Below the pieces are notes generated by a model that was not told where the DNA came from, made no database searches, and saw only the letters and a list, made by a program, of their open reading frames with translations. A stretch of DNA of 64,000 bases from Bifidobacterium saimiriisciurei (GTDB lineage Bacteria > Actinomycetota > Actinomycetes > Actinomycetales > Bifidobacteriaceae). This document shows positions 27,006 through 35,201 of the stretch, one piece after another (the stretch's first letter is position 1; the number at the start of each line of letters is the position of its first letter). The translations under genes were made by a program, and so were the position numbers. Where the stretch lies: contig NZ_WHZU01000011.1 of NCBI RefSeq assembly GCF_010667655.1, positions 10,311-74,310 of the forward strand, given 5' to 3'.

Positions 27006-27749
27006 ATGAGCAAATCCATTGAAGCATCCATTGTTGTTGTCGACGACGAGCCGTCCATCCGTGAGCTGCTGGTGGCTTCGCTTCATTTCTCCGGTTTTGA
27101 AGTGCATACCGCAGCTTCCGGCTCCGAGGCCATCGAGGTCATCGAAAAGACCGAACCGGATCTTATCGTGCTTGACGTCATGCTGCCGGACATCGACGGC
27201 TTCACCGTCACCCGCCGCATCCGCCAGGAGGGCATCGATGCGCCGGTGCTGTTCCTGACCGCCCGCGACGACACCCAGGACAAGGTCATGGGCCTGACCG
27301 TCGGCGGCGACGACTACGTGACCAAGCCGTTCAGCCTTGAGGAGGTCGTCGCCCGAATCCGCGCGATCCTGCGTCGCACGCGCGAACAGGTCGAGGACGA
27401 TCCCATCATCCGCGTCGCCGACCTTGAAATCAACGAGGACTCGCACGACGTCACCCGCGCCGGCCAGGTCATCGAGCTGAGCCCCACCGAATACAAGCTG
27501 CTGCGCTACCTCATGGACAACGAGGGCAGGGTGCTGTCCAAGGCTCAGATCCTCGACCACGTGTGGCAGTACGACTGGGGCGGCGACGCCGCGATCGTGG
27601 AATCCTACATCTCCTATCTGCGCAAGAAGGTGGACGGCATCACCTACACCGATGAGAACGGCGAGACCCGCAAGGTCGATCCGCTCATCCAGACCAAGCG
27701 TGGCATCGGCTACATGATCCGTTCGCCGAAGTCGGCTCCGGGGGCGTGA
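27006..27749 (+). CDS. OmpR/PhoB-family response regulator
   Basis: Two-component transcription factor of 247 residues. The receiver domain has Asp13-Asp14, phosphoacceptor Asp57 (VLDVMLPDIDG) and Lys107 (DDYVTKPF). The C-terminal winged-helix DNA-binding domain includes LSPTEYKLLRYLMDNEGRVLSKAQIL and ends with IQTKRGIGYMIR. It lies immediately upstream of a sensor kinase and overlaps it by four bases, so the pair is a cognate system. The signal and regulon are not evident. The arrangement resembles the TcrX/MprA class of actinobacterial regulators. Confidence 0.95.
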   Translation: MSKSIEASIVVVDDEPSIRELLVASLHFSGFEVHTAASGSEAIEVIEKTEPDLIVLDVMLPDIDGFTVTRRIRQEGIDAPVLFLTARDDTQDKVMGLTVGGDDYVTKPFSLEEVVARIRAILRRTREQVEDDPIIRVADLEINEDSHDVTRAGQVIELSPTEYKLLRYLMDNEGRVLSKAQILDHVWQYDWGGDAAIVESYISYLRKKVDGITYTDENGETRKVDPLIQTKRGIGYMIRSPKSAPGA

Positions 27750-29599
27750 CCCTCGTGGGCGGTATGGCACAGCCCGGCACCCCTGTCCATCCGGGTGCCG
27801 GCCAGCCGGGATGCGCCGGCGCGGGCCAGGTGGCCGGGAACGTTCGGCAGACGAAGAAGGGCAACTGGCTGACGCACCGTCTGGACGCCGTGTCCCTCTC
27901 CACGAAGCTGATATCCATCATCCTCGTGCTGCTGCTGGTCAGCGGGGGCATCATCGCGTTCGCCGTGCGGCAGCTGGTGAGCGCATACATCATCGACAAG
28001 ACCGACACGCAGCTTTCCCGGCAGTCGACGCTGGTGCTCAACAGCATCAGCGAGCTGCAGCAGTCCGACAACTTCGGCACGCTGGGCCTCATCGACTACT
28101 ACGTGCAGATTCGCGACTCCAACTTCAACATCACGTCCACGCCGGTCGTGCCCAAGCTCTCCGACAACGTCATCTCCGAGCCGGTGCTGCCGGTCTCGGG
28201 CAGCAGCGGCGGCGTCGAATTCAACAAGCCGTACACCACGGCGGCGCGCGTGCAGCTGTCGTCGGGAAGCGACGTGAGCCGCACATCCCTGCAGATGGCC
28301 TCCGCGCCGTGGCGCGTGATCGCCGTCAAATGGAAGATGAACGGCAACGGCACCACGCCGGCCACCACGGGCGTGGCGTTCATCGCGCTGTCATTGCACG
28401 ACATGCAGGACACGCTGTCCATCATCACCAAATACTTCCTCGTCGTGGGCATCGCCATCATGGTGTTCGCCACCGTCATGGCCACGCTTGCGATAGACCG
28501 GACGTTGCTGCCGCTCAAACGCATCGAGAAGACCGCCGCGAAGATCGCCAACGGCGACCTGTCCCAACGCGTTCCGCCCGCCCCCGAGAACACGGAGGTC
28601 GGCTCGCTCTCCTCGTCGCTCAACCAGATGCTCTCACGCATCGAGCACAGCTTCCACGAGCAGCAGGAGACCACCGAGAAGATGAAGCGGTTCGTCTCCG
28701 ACGCCAGCCACGAGCTGCGCACGCCGCTCGCCGCCATCCACGGCTACGCCGAGCTGTACAAGATGCAGCGCGAATACCCCGGCGCGCTCGAACGCGCCGA
28801 CCAGGCCATCGACCACATCGAGAAGTCGAGCACCCGCATGGCGAGCCTCGTGGAGGACCTGCTCTCGCTTGCCTGCATGGACGAGGGCCGCGGCGTGAAC
28901 ATCAACCAGAAGGCGAAGCTTCACGAGATCGTGGCGGAATCCGCCGAGGACCTCCATGCACTCGACCCGGGGCGTTCCATCCGGCTCGGCGGCATCACCG
29001 TCGCGGGCGGGGACGCGCCTCTGGTGGCCGGCGACGGGGAGCGGCCCATGCCCGCGCATCTGGCGTTCGTGCCCGGCAAGGTCGAGAACGTCACGCTGCA
29101 GGGAGACCCGGCCCGTCTGCGTCAGGTCATCACGAACATCGTGGGCAACATCCACCGCTACACGCCGGCGGATTCGCCCGTGGAGATGGGCATCTCGGTG
29201 GTGCCGGCGTCGCTGCATCTGGTCGACCTGGGCAAGATGCCCTCCACCGACGTGTCGCTGGACCAGTTCATCCAGGCGGCGCAGGTGGCCGCATCCACGG
29301 GTTCCGGCCGACGCTACGCCGTGCTGCAGGTCATCGACCATGGCCCGGGCATGCCGGGCAAGGCCAGGCAGAAGATCTTCGAGCGCTTCTACACCGCCGA
29401 TCCCTCGCGCGCCCGCGAAAAGGGCGGCACCGGCCTCGGCATGGCCATCGCGCAGTCCGCGGTCAAGGCCCATCACGGACTGATCTGCGCCTCGGAGACG
29501 TTCAACGGCGGCCTCACCTTCACCGTGATCATTCCCATGCCCGACGAGGCGCCTCAGGCGCCCGCGTCATCCGACGGCGTAGCGCCGGCGAAGGCGTAG
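27746..29599 (+). CDS. two-component sensor histidine kinase
   Basis: A 617-residue membrane kinase. Transmembrane helices at about 50-75 and 225-250 flank an extracytoplasmic sensor region. A HAMP domain (about 255-305) leads to the H box VSDASHELRTPLAAIHGYAEL with His322. The ATPase domain has an N box (NIVGNIHRYTPADSPVEM), G1 (VIDHGPGMPGKA) and G2 (GGTGLGMAIAQSAVKAHHG). A 40-residue insertion rich in Gly/Asp/Pro precedes the N box. The start is a GTG overlapping the regulator stop (GTGA); an ATG at 27764 is also possible. Function as partner of the upstream regulator is secure; the ligand is unknown. Confidence 0.94.
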   Translation: MTLVGGMAQPGTPVHPGAGQPGCAGAGQVAGNVRQTKKGNWLTHRLDAVSLSTKLISIILVLLLVSGGIIAFAVRQLVSAYIIDKTDTQLSRQSTLVLNSISELQQSDNFGTLGLIDYYVQIRDSNFNITSTPVVPKLSDNVISEPVLPVSGSSGGVEFNKPYTTAARVQLSSGSDVSRTSLQMASAPWRVIAVKWKMNGNGTTPATTGVAFIALSLHDMQDTLSIITKYFLVVGIAIMVFATVMATLAIDRTLLPLKRIEKTAAKIANGDLSQRVPPAPENTEVGSLSSSLNQMLSRIEHSFHEQQETTEKMKRFVSDASHELRTPLAAIHGYAELYKMQREYPGALERADQAIDHIEKSSTRMASLVEDLLSLACMDEGRGVNINQKAKLHEIVAESAEDLHALDPGRSIRLGGITVAGGDAPLVAGDGERPMPAHLAFVPGKVENVTLQGDPARLRQVITNIVGNIHRYTPADSPVEMGISVVPASLHLVDLGKMPSTDVSLDQFIQAAQVAASTGSGRRYAVLQVIDHGPGMPGKARQKIFERFYTADPSRAREKGGTGLGMAIAQSAVKAHHGLICASETFNGGLTFTVIIPMPDEAPQAPASSDGVAPAKA

Positions 29600-29601
29600 G
29601 A

Positions 29602-29607
29602 TATAAT
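29602..29607 (+). promoter_or_regulatory. TATAAT -10 element before second cold-shock gene
   Basis: A perfect TATAAT lies three bases after the kinase stop and about 85 bp before the cold-shock-domain gene. A hairpin (29623-29646, 9-bp arms) follows in the leader. It suggests separate transcription of the cold-shock gene with a structured 5' UTR. Confidence 0.45.
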
Positions 29608-29622
29608 AATCCTTTGGCATTG

Positions 29623-29646
29623 CGGGGCGGAGACGCTTCCGCCCCG
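29623..29646 (+). terminator. hairpin in the leader of the second cold-shock gene
   Basis: Perfect 9-bp stem (29623-29631 with 29638-29646) and six-base loop, with no T run. It may be a weak terminator for the two-component operon or part of the structured leader of the next gene. Confidence 0.4.
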
Positions 29647-29691
29647 ATACGGGTAGAGAAGTTTGTTTGTATCAGTGAGGTGTGAGTAGAT

Positions 29692-30081
29692 ATGCCCAGC
29701 GGAAAGATTCGTTGGTTCGACGCGAAAAAAGGCTACGGTTTCATCACCGATGACGACGGCAAGGACGTGTTCCTGCCGTCTTCGGCCCTTCCTGCCGGCA
29801 CCACCAACCTGCGCAAGGGCACCAAGGTGGAGTTCTCGGTGGTCGACGGCCGCAAGGGCCCGCAGGCCATGGGCGTGACCCTGGTCGGCCCCATGCCGTC
29901 CATGGTCAAGGCCGCCCGTCCCAAGCCGGACGACATGGCCGCCATCGTCGAGGACCTCATCAAGCTGCTGGACGCCGCGGGCAACGGCCTGCGTCGCCAC
30001 CGCTACCCCTCGCCCGCCGAATCGAAGAAGCTCGCCACGCTGCTGCGCGCCGTGGCCGACAACTTCGACGTCCAGGATTGA
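29692..30081 (+). CDS. cold-shock-domain protein with helical C-terminal extension
   Basis: A 129-residue protein. Residues 1-66 form a cold-shock domain (MPSGKIRWFDAKKGYGFI with RNP1 KGYGFI; DVFLPSSAL replaces the usual VFVHYS RNP2). The remaining 60 residues form an extension with helices (DDMAAIVEDLIKLLDAAGNGLRRHRY; ESKKLATLLRAVADNFDV). Actinobacterial CspB-type proteins of this length lie next to DUF3027 genes, as here. The altered RNP2 lacks the histidine and one aromatic residue used to stack bases, so affinity may differ. The start context is TGTGAGTAGAT before the ATG. Confidence 0.92.
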   Translation: MPSGKIRWFDAKKGYGFITDDDGKDVFLPSSALPAGTTNLRKGTKVEFSVVDGRKGPQAMGVTLVGPMPSMVKAARPKPDDMAAIVEDLIKLLDAAGNGLRRHRYPSPAESKKLATLLRAVADNFDVQD

Positions 30082-30090
30082 TGACCAGCC

Positions 30091-31236
30091 GTGACCGATA
30101 ACGTGAATGAAGGTGCCGCGATGAACGCAACCGCTGAAGATCCCCGTTCCCTCGCCCGGGCCGTGGCCTGCGAGGTGGCGGACGAGACGTCGCACGTCGG
30201 CGATTTCCTGGGTTCCACGGAGCTCGGGGACGGCGTCAGCGACTTCAGGTTCGCGTCCAATATCGTCGGATACGAAGGCTGGCAGTGGTCGGTCACGCTG
30301 TACCACGACGTCGAGCGGGACGCATGGACGGTGAACGAGTCATCGCTGGTCCCCGGTGAGGATTCGCTCATGCCGCCGAAGTGGATTCCCTGGAAGGACC
30401 GTCTGCTGCCGACCGACCTGGCGGTGACCGACGCACTGGGAACCGAGCCCGACGACCCGCGTCTCGAAGACGGGGAGGAGGCGCTGAAGGCCGTCGAGGA
30501 GAGCATCGGGGAACACGGCGCGAAGCCCGCGGCCGCCTCCGCCGAGCCGACGGAGGATCCGACCTCGACTTCGGAGCCGGCAGAGACACCGCAAGATGAG
30601 GATGACGTCAAGTCGGAGGAGCCGACGGATGACGCCGGGCAGTCGTCGGAGAAGACCGACTCCGAAGGCAACGGCGACGCCGATACGACGGCGGACACCG
30701 ACGCCGCGAAATCCGCCGTGAAGGACGAGCTGGCGCAGACGGCGGCCATCGCTAAGGAGTTCGAGCTGTCCCGTCGCCGCGTGCTCACGCCGTTGGGCCG
30801 TGCCCAGGCGGCGCAGCGCTGGTATTCCGGACCGCACGGACCCAAGTCCCTCTCCACCAAGACCGCCGATGGCCTGGCCTGCCAGACCTGCGGCTTCTTC
30901 GTGCCGCTTGCCGGCGAACTGAACCTGATGTTCGGCGTGTGCGCGAACAAGTGGAGTCCCGACGACGGACGCGTGGTCTCGCGCGATCATGGCTGCGGCG
31001 AGCATTCGGAGATCGAGCCGCCGGAGCCGAGCAGCCTGTGGATCCAGTCCAAGCCGGCGTTCGACGACATGCACATCGACATCGTGCGACAGGCGCCGCG
31101 TGAGGAACGCGGCGACGTGGAGGCCATGGAATCAGCCGGAAAGCCTCGTTTCGACGACGCCGGCCATTATCTCGGCGTCAAGGCCGGCGACGTCGTATTG
31201 TTCCATTCCCAGATGCCCGAACGCGAACAGGCGTAG
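30091..31236 (+). CDS. DUF3027 domain-containing protein
   Basis: A 381-residue actinobacterial protein of unknown function. The N-terminal part (about 10-130) has YEGWQWSVTLYHD and PPKWIPWKDRLLPTDL, the DUF3027 core. An extremely acidic, low-complexity linker covers about 140-215. The C-terminal part holds a four-cysteine/histidine knuckle (CQTCGFF ... FGVCANKWSPDDGRVV ... HGCGEHSE) that could bind zinc. The gene begins nine bases after the cold-shock-domain gene and is likely co-transcribed; the pairing is common in the phylum. A GTG at 30091 or an ATG at 30121 may be the start. Confidence 0.82.
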   Translation: MTDNVNEGAAMNATAEDPRSLARAVACEVADETSHVGDFLGSTELGDGVSDFRFASNIVGYEGWQWSVTLYHDVERDAWTVNESSLVPGEDSLMPPKWIPWKDRLLPTDLAVTDALGTEPDDPRLEDGEEALKAVEESIGEHGAKPAAASAEPTEDPTSTSEPAETPQDEDDVKSEEPTDDAGQSSEKTDSEGNGDADTTADTDAAKSAVKDELAQTAAIAKEFELSRRRVLTPLGRAQAAQRWYSGPHGPKSLSTKTADGLACQTCGFFVPLAGELNLMFGVCANKWSPDDGRVVSRDHGCGEHSEIEPPEPSSLWIQSKPAFDDMHIDIVRQAPREERGDVEAMESAGKPRFDDAGHYLGVKAGDVVLFHSQMPEREQA

Positions 31237-31270
31237 GAACGGCCATACGCCGGCTCCGAACCGTCGAAAA

Positions 31271-31314
31271 ACGGGCCGTCGTCCATGGGATCGAATCCAT
31301 GGACGACGGCCCGT
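31271..31314. terminator. convergent terminator, DUF3027 gene / usp
   Basis: Perfect 18-bp inverted repeat (31271-31288 with 31297-31314) with an eight-base loop. It lies between the ends of two convergent genes, with A-rich sequence on the left and T-containing sequence on the right. Confidence 0.88.
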
Positions 31315-31393
31315 TCGTATGTTCACCGCATGCATTCGCCGGTTCTCGGACGGCGGCATCCGGCCTCGGGCGCCGTATGCCGCCGAATGCCAG

Positions 31394-32395
31394 TCAGTGC
31401 ACCACGGTGACGGTGCATTCGGCGTCGTTGAGCACCTGCGAGGAGACCGACCCGAGGAAATGCGCGTCAAGGCCGGAAAGACCTCGCGTGCCGACCACGA
31501 TCTGATGCGCGTAACGGGATGCGCTCACCAGACCCTTGCCCGCCGAGATATGGAAGGCGCTGGGACGCACGTCGATGGATTCGGGGATATCCGCCTCGGC
31601 GAGCGTCTTGCGCAGAATCTCCTCGGCGCGCTGCTGGCCCTCGGCCACCGACGGCACCGTCGTCTCGAAACCGGGCATCCTGCCGAGGTCCTTCATCTGC
31701 CAGCAGAACAGCACATGAAGCGGACGGCCGTCGATGGCCGCCGCATGGGCGGCGAACCGCAGGGCGCGCTGCGCCCCCTTGGAACCGTCGATGCCCACGA
31801 CGACCGGCAGATGACGTTCCGGCCCCCTGACGGTGTCATCGACGGCATCGGGATTCAGTGTTCGGGCGATGGCATCCTGCATGGAGGTTTCGGAGCCCTT
31901 GGCCCCGGCACGCACGACGGTCACCGGCACCTTGGCCTCCTCGGCCAGCGAGGACGACATGGAACCGAGGAACCACCGGGCCACCCGTCCCAGCGAGCGG
32001 CGTCCCACCACGATCTGCTCGGCGTACGAGCCGATCTGCAGCAGCGCCGCAGAGCCGGACGCCTTCACCGACGTGAGCTTGAGGTTCTCCGGATTGAAGT
32101 CGATGCCTTCCGAGGCCTCGTCGACCCACGAGCGCAGCGTCCTGGTGATCTGCTTGCGGACGGTCTTCCAGGCCTCGTCGCTGTCGGGTTCCGAGCCGAC
32201 ATCCCACGAATGGGTCCAGCCGAATACGGCGTTCACCTGCTGGCCGGTCTTGCCGGCCTCGATCAGTGCCCACTTGAGTGCCGCGAATGATTCCTCGGAG
32301 CCGTCGACGCCGACGACGATGTCCTTCAGCCGGCCGTCTGCGGCATCGCCGGTCTGCACCCTGCCCTCGTTGGCATGAATGTGTTCAGCGGTCAT
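31394..32395 (-). CDS. tandem-domain universal stress protein
   Basis: A 333-residue cytoplasmic protein with two UspA domains. Domain 1 (about 25-175) starts DIVVGVDGSEESFAALKWAL and has the ATP-binding G-2x-G-9x-G(S/T) loop VVGRRSLGRVARWFLGSMSSSLAEEA. Domain 2 (about 195-333) starts VVVGIDGSKGAQRALRFA and has VVGTRGLSGLDAHFLGSVSSQV. Both nucleotide loops look intact, so ATP binding is expected. AGGAGG lies seven bases before the ATG. The gene is divergent from clpC across 159 bp that should hold both promoters. Confidence 0.93.
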   Translation of the reverse strand: MTAEHIHANEGRVQTGDAADGRLKDIVVGVDGSEESFAALKWALIEAGKTGQQVNAVFGWTHSWDVGSEPDSDEAWKTVRKQITRTLRSWVDEASEGIDFNPENLKLTSVKASGSAALLQIGSYAEQIVVGRRSLGRVARWFLGSMSSSLAEEAKVPVTVVRAGAKGSETSMQDAIARTLNPDAVDDTVRGPERHLPVVVGIDGSKGAQRALRFAAHAAAIDGRPLHVLFCWQMKDLGRMPGFETTVPSVAEGQQRAEEILRKTLAEADIPESIDVRPSAFHISAGKGLVSASRYAHQIVVGTRGLSGLDAHFLGSVSSQVLNDAECTVTVVH

Positions 32396-32554
32396 GACAC
32401 ACCTCCTGATGGTCGTAACGATTCCAGCATAGCCGACCGCAGCGGGAATGTGGGGTATATCAATTTCCGTTCACAGCGCAATATATGGGCGCCGAGGAAT
32501 GTTCGTCACAGCAAATCGGTAGAGTGATACAGAGTTTTATTAGGGAGGACAAGC

Positions 32555-35137
32555 ATGTTCGAACGGTTTACCGACCGTGCTCGTCGCGTCATCGTGCTCG
32601 CTCAGGAAGAGGCACGCGCGCTGCAGCACAACTACATCGGTACTGAACACCTGCTGCTCGGCCTGATCCGCGAGGGCGAAGGCAACGCCGCCAAGGCGCT
32701 GGCCTCCAAGGGAGTCGAACTCGACGCCACGCGCAAGCAGGTCGAAGAGATGATCGGCAAAGGCAACGCCGCTCCGAACGGGCACATTCCGTTCACGCCG
32801 CACGCCAAGCAGGTGCTGGAGCTCAGCCTGCGCGAGGCGCTGCAGCTGGGCCATAGCTACATCGGCACCGAGCACATCCTGCTCGGCCTGATCCGCGAGG
32901 GCGAAGGCGTGGGCACCCAGGTGCTCATCAAGATGGACGTCGACCTGGGCGAGTTGCGCACCGCCACCATCGACCTCATCCGCGGCAACCACGAGGGAGC
33001 GGACGGCGGCAAGGGCGATCTCGCCAACGCCGGTGGCGTGCAGAACAAGAGCAGCCAGACCGGTTCCGCCATCCTCGACCAGTTCGGTCGCAACCTGACC
33101 GTCGAGGCCGCCGAAGGCAAGCTCGACCCGGTCATCGGCCGTTCGGGCGAGATCGAACGCGTGATGGTCGTGCTTTCCCGCCGTACGAAGAACAACCCGG
33201 TGCTGATCGGCGAGCCCGGCGTCGGCAAGACCGCCGTCGTCGAGGGCCTGGCCCAGAAGATCAACGCGGGCGACGTGCCGGAGACGCTCAAGGGCAAGCA
33301 GATCTACTCGCTCGACCTCGGCTCCATGGTGGCGGGCTCCCGCTACCGCGGCGACTTCGAGGAACGCCTCAAGAAGGTGCTCAAGGAGATCAAGACCCGC
33401 GGCGACATCGTGCTGTTCATCGACGAGATCCATACCATCGTCGGCGCCGGTTCCGCCGACGGCGCGCTCGGAGCCTCCGACATGCTCAAGCCTATGCTGG
33501 CCCGTGGCGAGCTCCAGACCATCGGCGCCACCACCACCGAGGAGTACCGCAAGTACATCGAGAAGGACGCAGCCCTCGAACGTCGTTTCCAGCCCATCCA
33601 GGTGCATGAGCCGACGATCGCCGAGACCATCGAGATTCTCAAGGGTCTGCGCGAGCGCTACGAGAACCACCACCACGTGACCATCACCGACGGCGCGCTG
33701 CAGTCCGCCGCCGAGCTGTCGTCCCGCTACATCCAGGACCGTCACCTGCCCGACAAGGCCATCGACCTTATCGACGAGGCCGGCGCCCGCCTGCGCATCA
33801 AGCGCCTCACCGCGCCGCCCGAGCTCAAGGAGATCGACGCCAAGGTGGCGAAGGTCAGCGCCGAGAAGGACAAGGCCATCAAGGACCAGGACTTCGAGAA
33901 GGCCGCCGAACTGCGCGACCGTCAGGAGAAGCTCGAGTCCGAGCGCAAGGAGAAGGAGAAGGCCTGGCGCGAAGGCGAGTCCGACGTGTCGATGACCGTG
34001 GACGAGGACGTGATCGCCCAGGTGATCTCCTCCACCACCGGCATCCCCGTGTTCAAGCTCACGCAGGCCGAATCCAAGAAGCTGCTCAACATGGAGAAGG
34101 AGCTGCACAAGCGCATCATCGGCCAGGATGACGCGGTCACCGCGCTGTCCCGCTCGATTCGCCGCGCCCGTGTGGGCCTCAAGGATCCGAAGCGCCCCGC
34201 AGGCTCGTTCATCTTCGCCGGTCCCACCGGCGTGGGCAAGACCGAGCTGGCCAAGACGCTCGCCGAGTTCCTGTTCGACGACGAGGACGCGCTCATCCGC
34301 GTCGACATGTCGGAGTTCTCCGAGAAGTACGCCGCCTCGCGACTCTTCGGCGCGCCTCCGGGATACGTCGGCTACGAGGAGGGCGGCGAGCTCACCGAGA
34401 AGGTGCGCCGCAAGCCGTTCTCCGTGGTGCTGTTCGACGAGATCGAGAAGGCCCATCCGGACATCTTCAACACGCTGCTGCAGGTGCTGGACGACGGCCA
34501 TCTGACCGACGGCCAGGGACGCAAGGTGGACTTCAAGAACACCATCATCATCCTGACCACCAACCTCGGCACCCGCGACATCGCCAAGGCCGCCAACACC
34601 GGCTTCAACGTGGGCGGCAACACCGAGACCAGCTACCAGCGCATGAAGGACCAGGTGAGCTCCGAACTCAAGCAGCAGTTCCGCCCCGAGTTCCTCAACC
34701 GTCTGGACGACATCATCGTGTTCAAGCAGCTCACCGAGCCGCAGGTGCGCCAGATCGTCGACCTCGATATCAAGCGCCTCAACGACCGTCTGTTCGAGCG
34801 TCACATGTCCATCGAGCTGACCGACAAGGCCAAGGACCTGCTTGCCGAGAAGGGCTTCGACCCGCTGCTCGGCGCACGTCCGCTGCGCCGCGTCATCCAG
34901 CGCGACATCGAGGACGCCATCTCCGAGAAGATCCTGCTCGGCGAACTCGGCGACAACGAGGCCGTGGAGGTGGACTCCCAGGGCGAAGGCCTGCTGGGCG
35001 AGTTCACGTTCACCGGCAAGCCGATCCTCGACGCCGAACCTGCCAAGGCCGATGACGCCGACGCCGACAAGGCCGAATCGGCCGAGCCGGAGCCGGTGGG
35101 CGCTGCCGTCGAAGGCGACAAGCCCGCCGAGGAGTAA
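32555..35137 (+). CDS. clpC: ATP-dependent Clp protease ATPase subunit ClpC
   Basis: Hexameric AAA+ unfoldase that feeds ClpP and performs protein quality control. The 860-residue protein has two N-terminal Clp-N repeats (1-140; [16 protein letters not shown] and [15 protein letters not shown]), AAA-1 with Walker A GEPGVGKT near residue 219, a short UVR/M domain near 444 ([17 protein letters not shown]), AAA-2 with Walker A GPTGVGKT near 555, and the C-terminal D2-small domain. An acidic, alanine-rich tail follows. The single short middle domain identifies ClpC rather than ClpB. GGGAGG precedes the ATG. The leader shows GC-rich half-sites that could be ClgR boxes, but I could not assign one with confidence. 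Confidence 0.97.
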   Translation: MFERFTDRARRVIVLAQEEARALQHNYIGTEHLLLGLIREGEGNAAKALASKGVELDATRKQVEEMIGKGNAAPNGHIPFTPHAKQVLELSLREALQLGHSYIGTEHILLGLIREGEGVGTQVLIKMDVDLGELRTATIDLIRGNHEGADGGKGDLANAGGVQNKSSQTGSAILDQFGRNLTVEAAEGKLDPVIGRSGEIERVMVVLSRRTKNNPVLIGEPGVGKTAVVEGLAQKINAGDVPETLKGKQIYSLDLGSMVAGSRYRGDFEERLKKVLKEIKTRGDIVLFIDEIHTIVGAGSADGALGASDMLKPMLARGELQTIGATTTEEYRKYIEKDAALERRFQPIQVHEPTIAETIEILKGLRERYENHHHVTITDGALQSAAELSSRYIQDRHLPDKAIDLIDEAGARLRIKRLTAPPELKEIDAKVAKVSAEKDKAIKDQDFEKAAELRDRQEKLESERKEKEKAWREGESDVSMTVDEDVIAQVISSTTGIPVFKLTQAESKKLLNMEKELHKRIIGQDDAVTALSRSIRRARVGLKDPKRPAGSFIFAGPTGVGKTELAKTLAEFLFDDEDALIRVDMSEFSEKYAASRLFGAPPGYVGYEEGGELTEKVRRKPFSVVLFDEIEKAHPDIFNTLLQVLDDGHLTDGQGRKVDFKNTIIILTTNLGTRDIAKAANTGFNVGGNTETSYQRMKDQVSSELKQQFRPEFLNRLDDIIVFKQLTEPQVRQIVDLDIKRLNDRLFERHMSIELTDKAKDLLAEKGFDPLLGARPLRRVIQRDIEDAISEKILLGELGDNEAVEVDSQGEGLLGEFTFTGKPILDAEPAKADDADADKAESAEPEPVGAAVEGDKPAEE

Positions 35138-35150
35138 GTCTCGGTAAAAA

Positions 35151-35184
35151 AAAATAAGCTCCCCTGATCAGGGGAGCTTATTTT
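35151..35184. terminator. bidirectional terminator, clpC / ECF transporter
   Basis: A 34-bp perfect palindrome (17-base arms meeting at TGATCA) with an A run on the left and a T run on the right. It lies between the convergent ends of clpC and the ECF fusion gene. Confidence 0.93.
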
Positions 35185-35201
35185 GTATATGCGGGAACGG
35201 A

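Noticed and set aside
32396..32554. Possible ClgR box before clpC (GTTC/GCGC half-sites around 32468-32482)
   Set aside because: Too degenerate to distinguish from background in GC-rich DNA.
32540..34804. Open frame of about 750 codons on the minus strand, opposite clpC
   Set aside because: Shadow of a highly GC-rich coding strand; clpC has full motifs and a ribosome-binding site, and the antisense product is leucine/histidine/glycine-rich with no domain.
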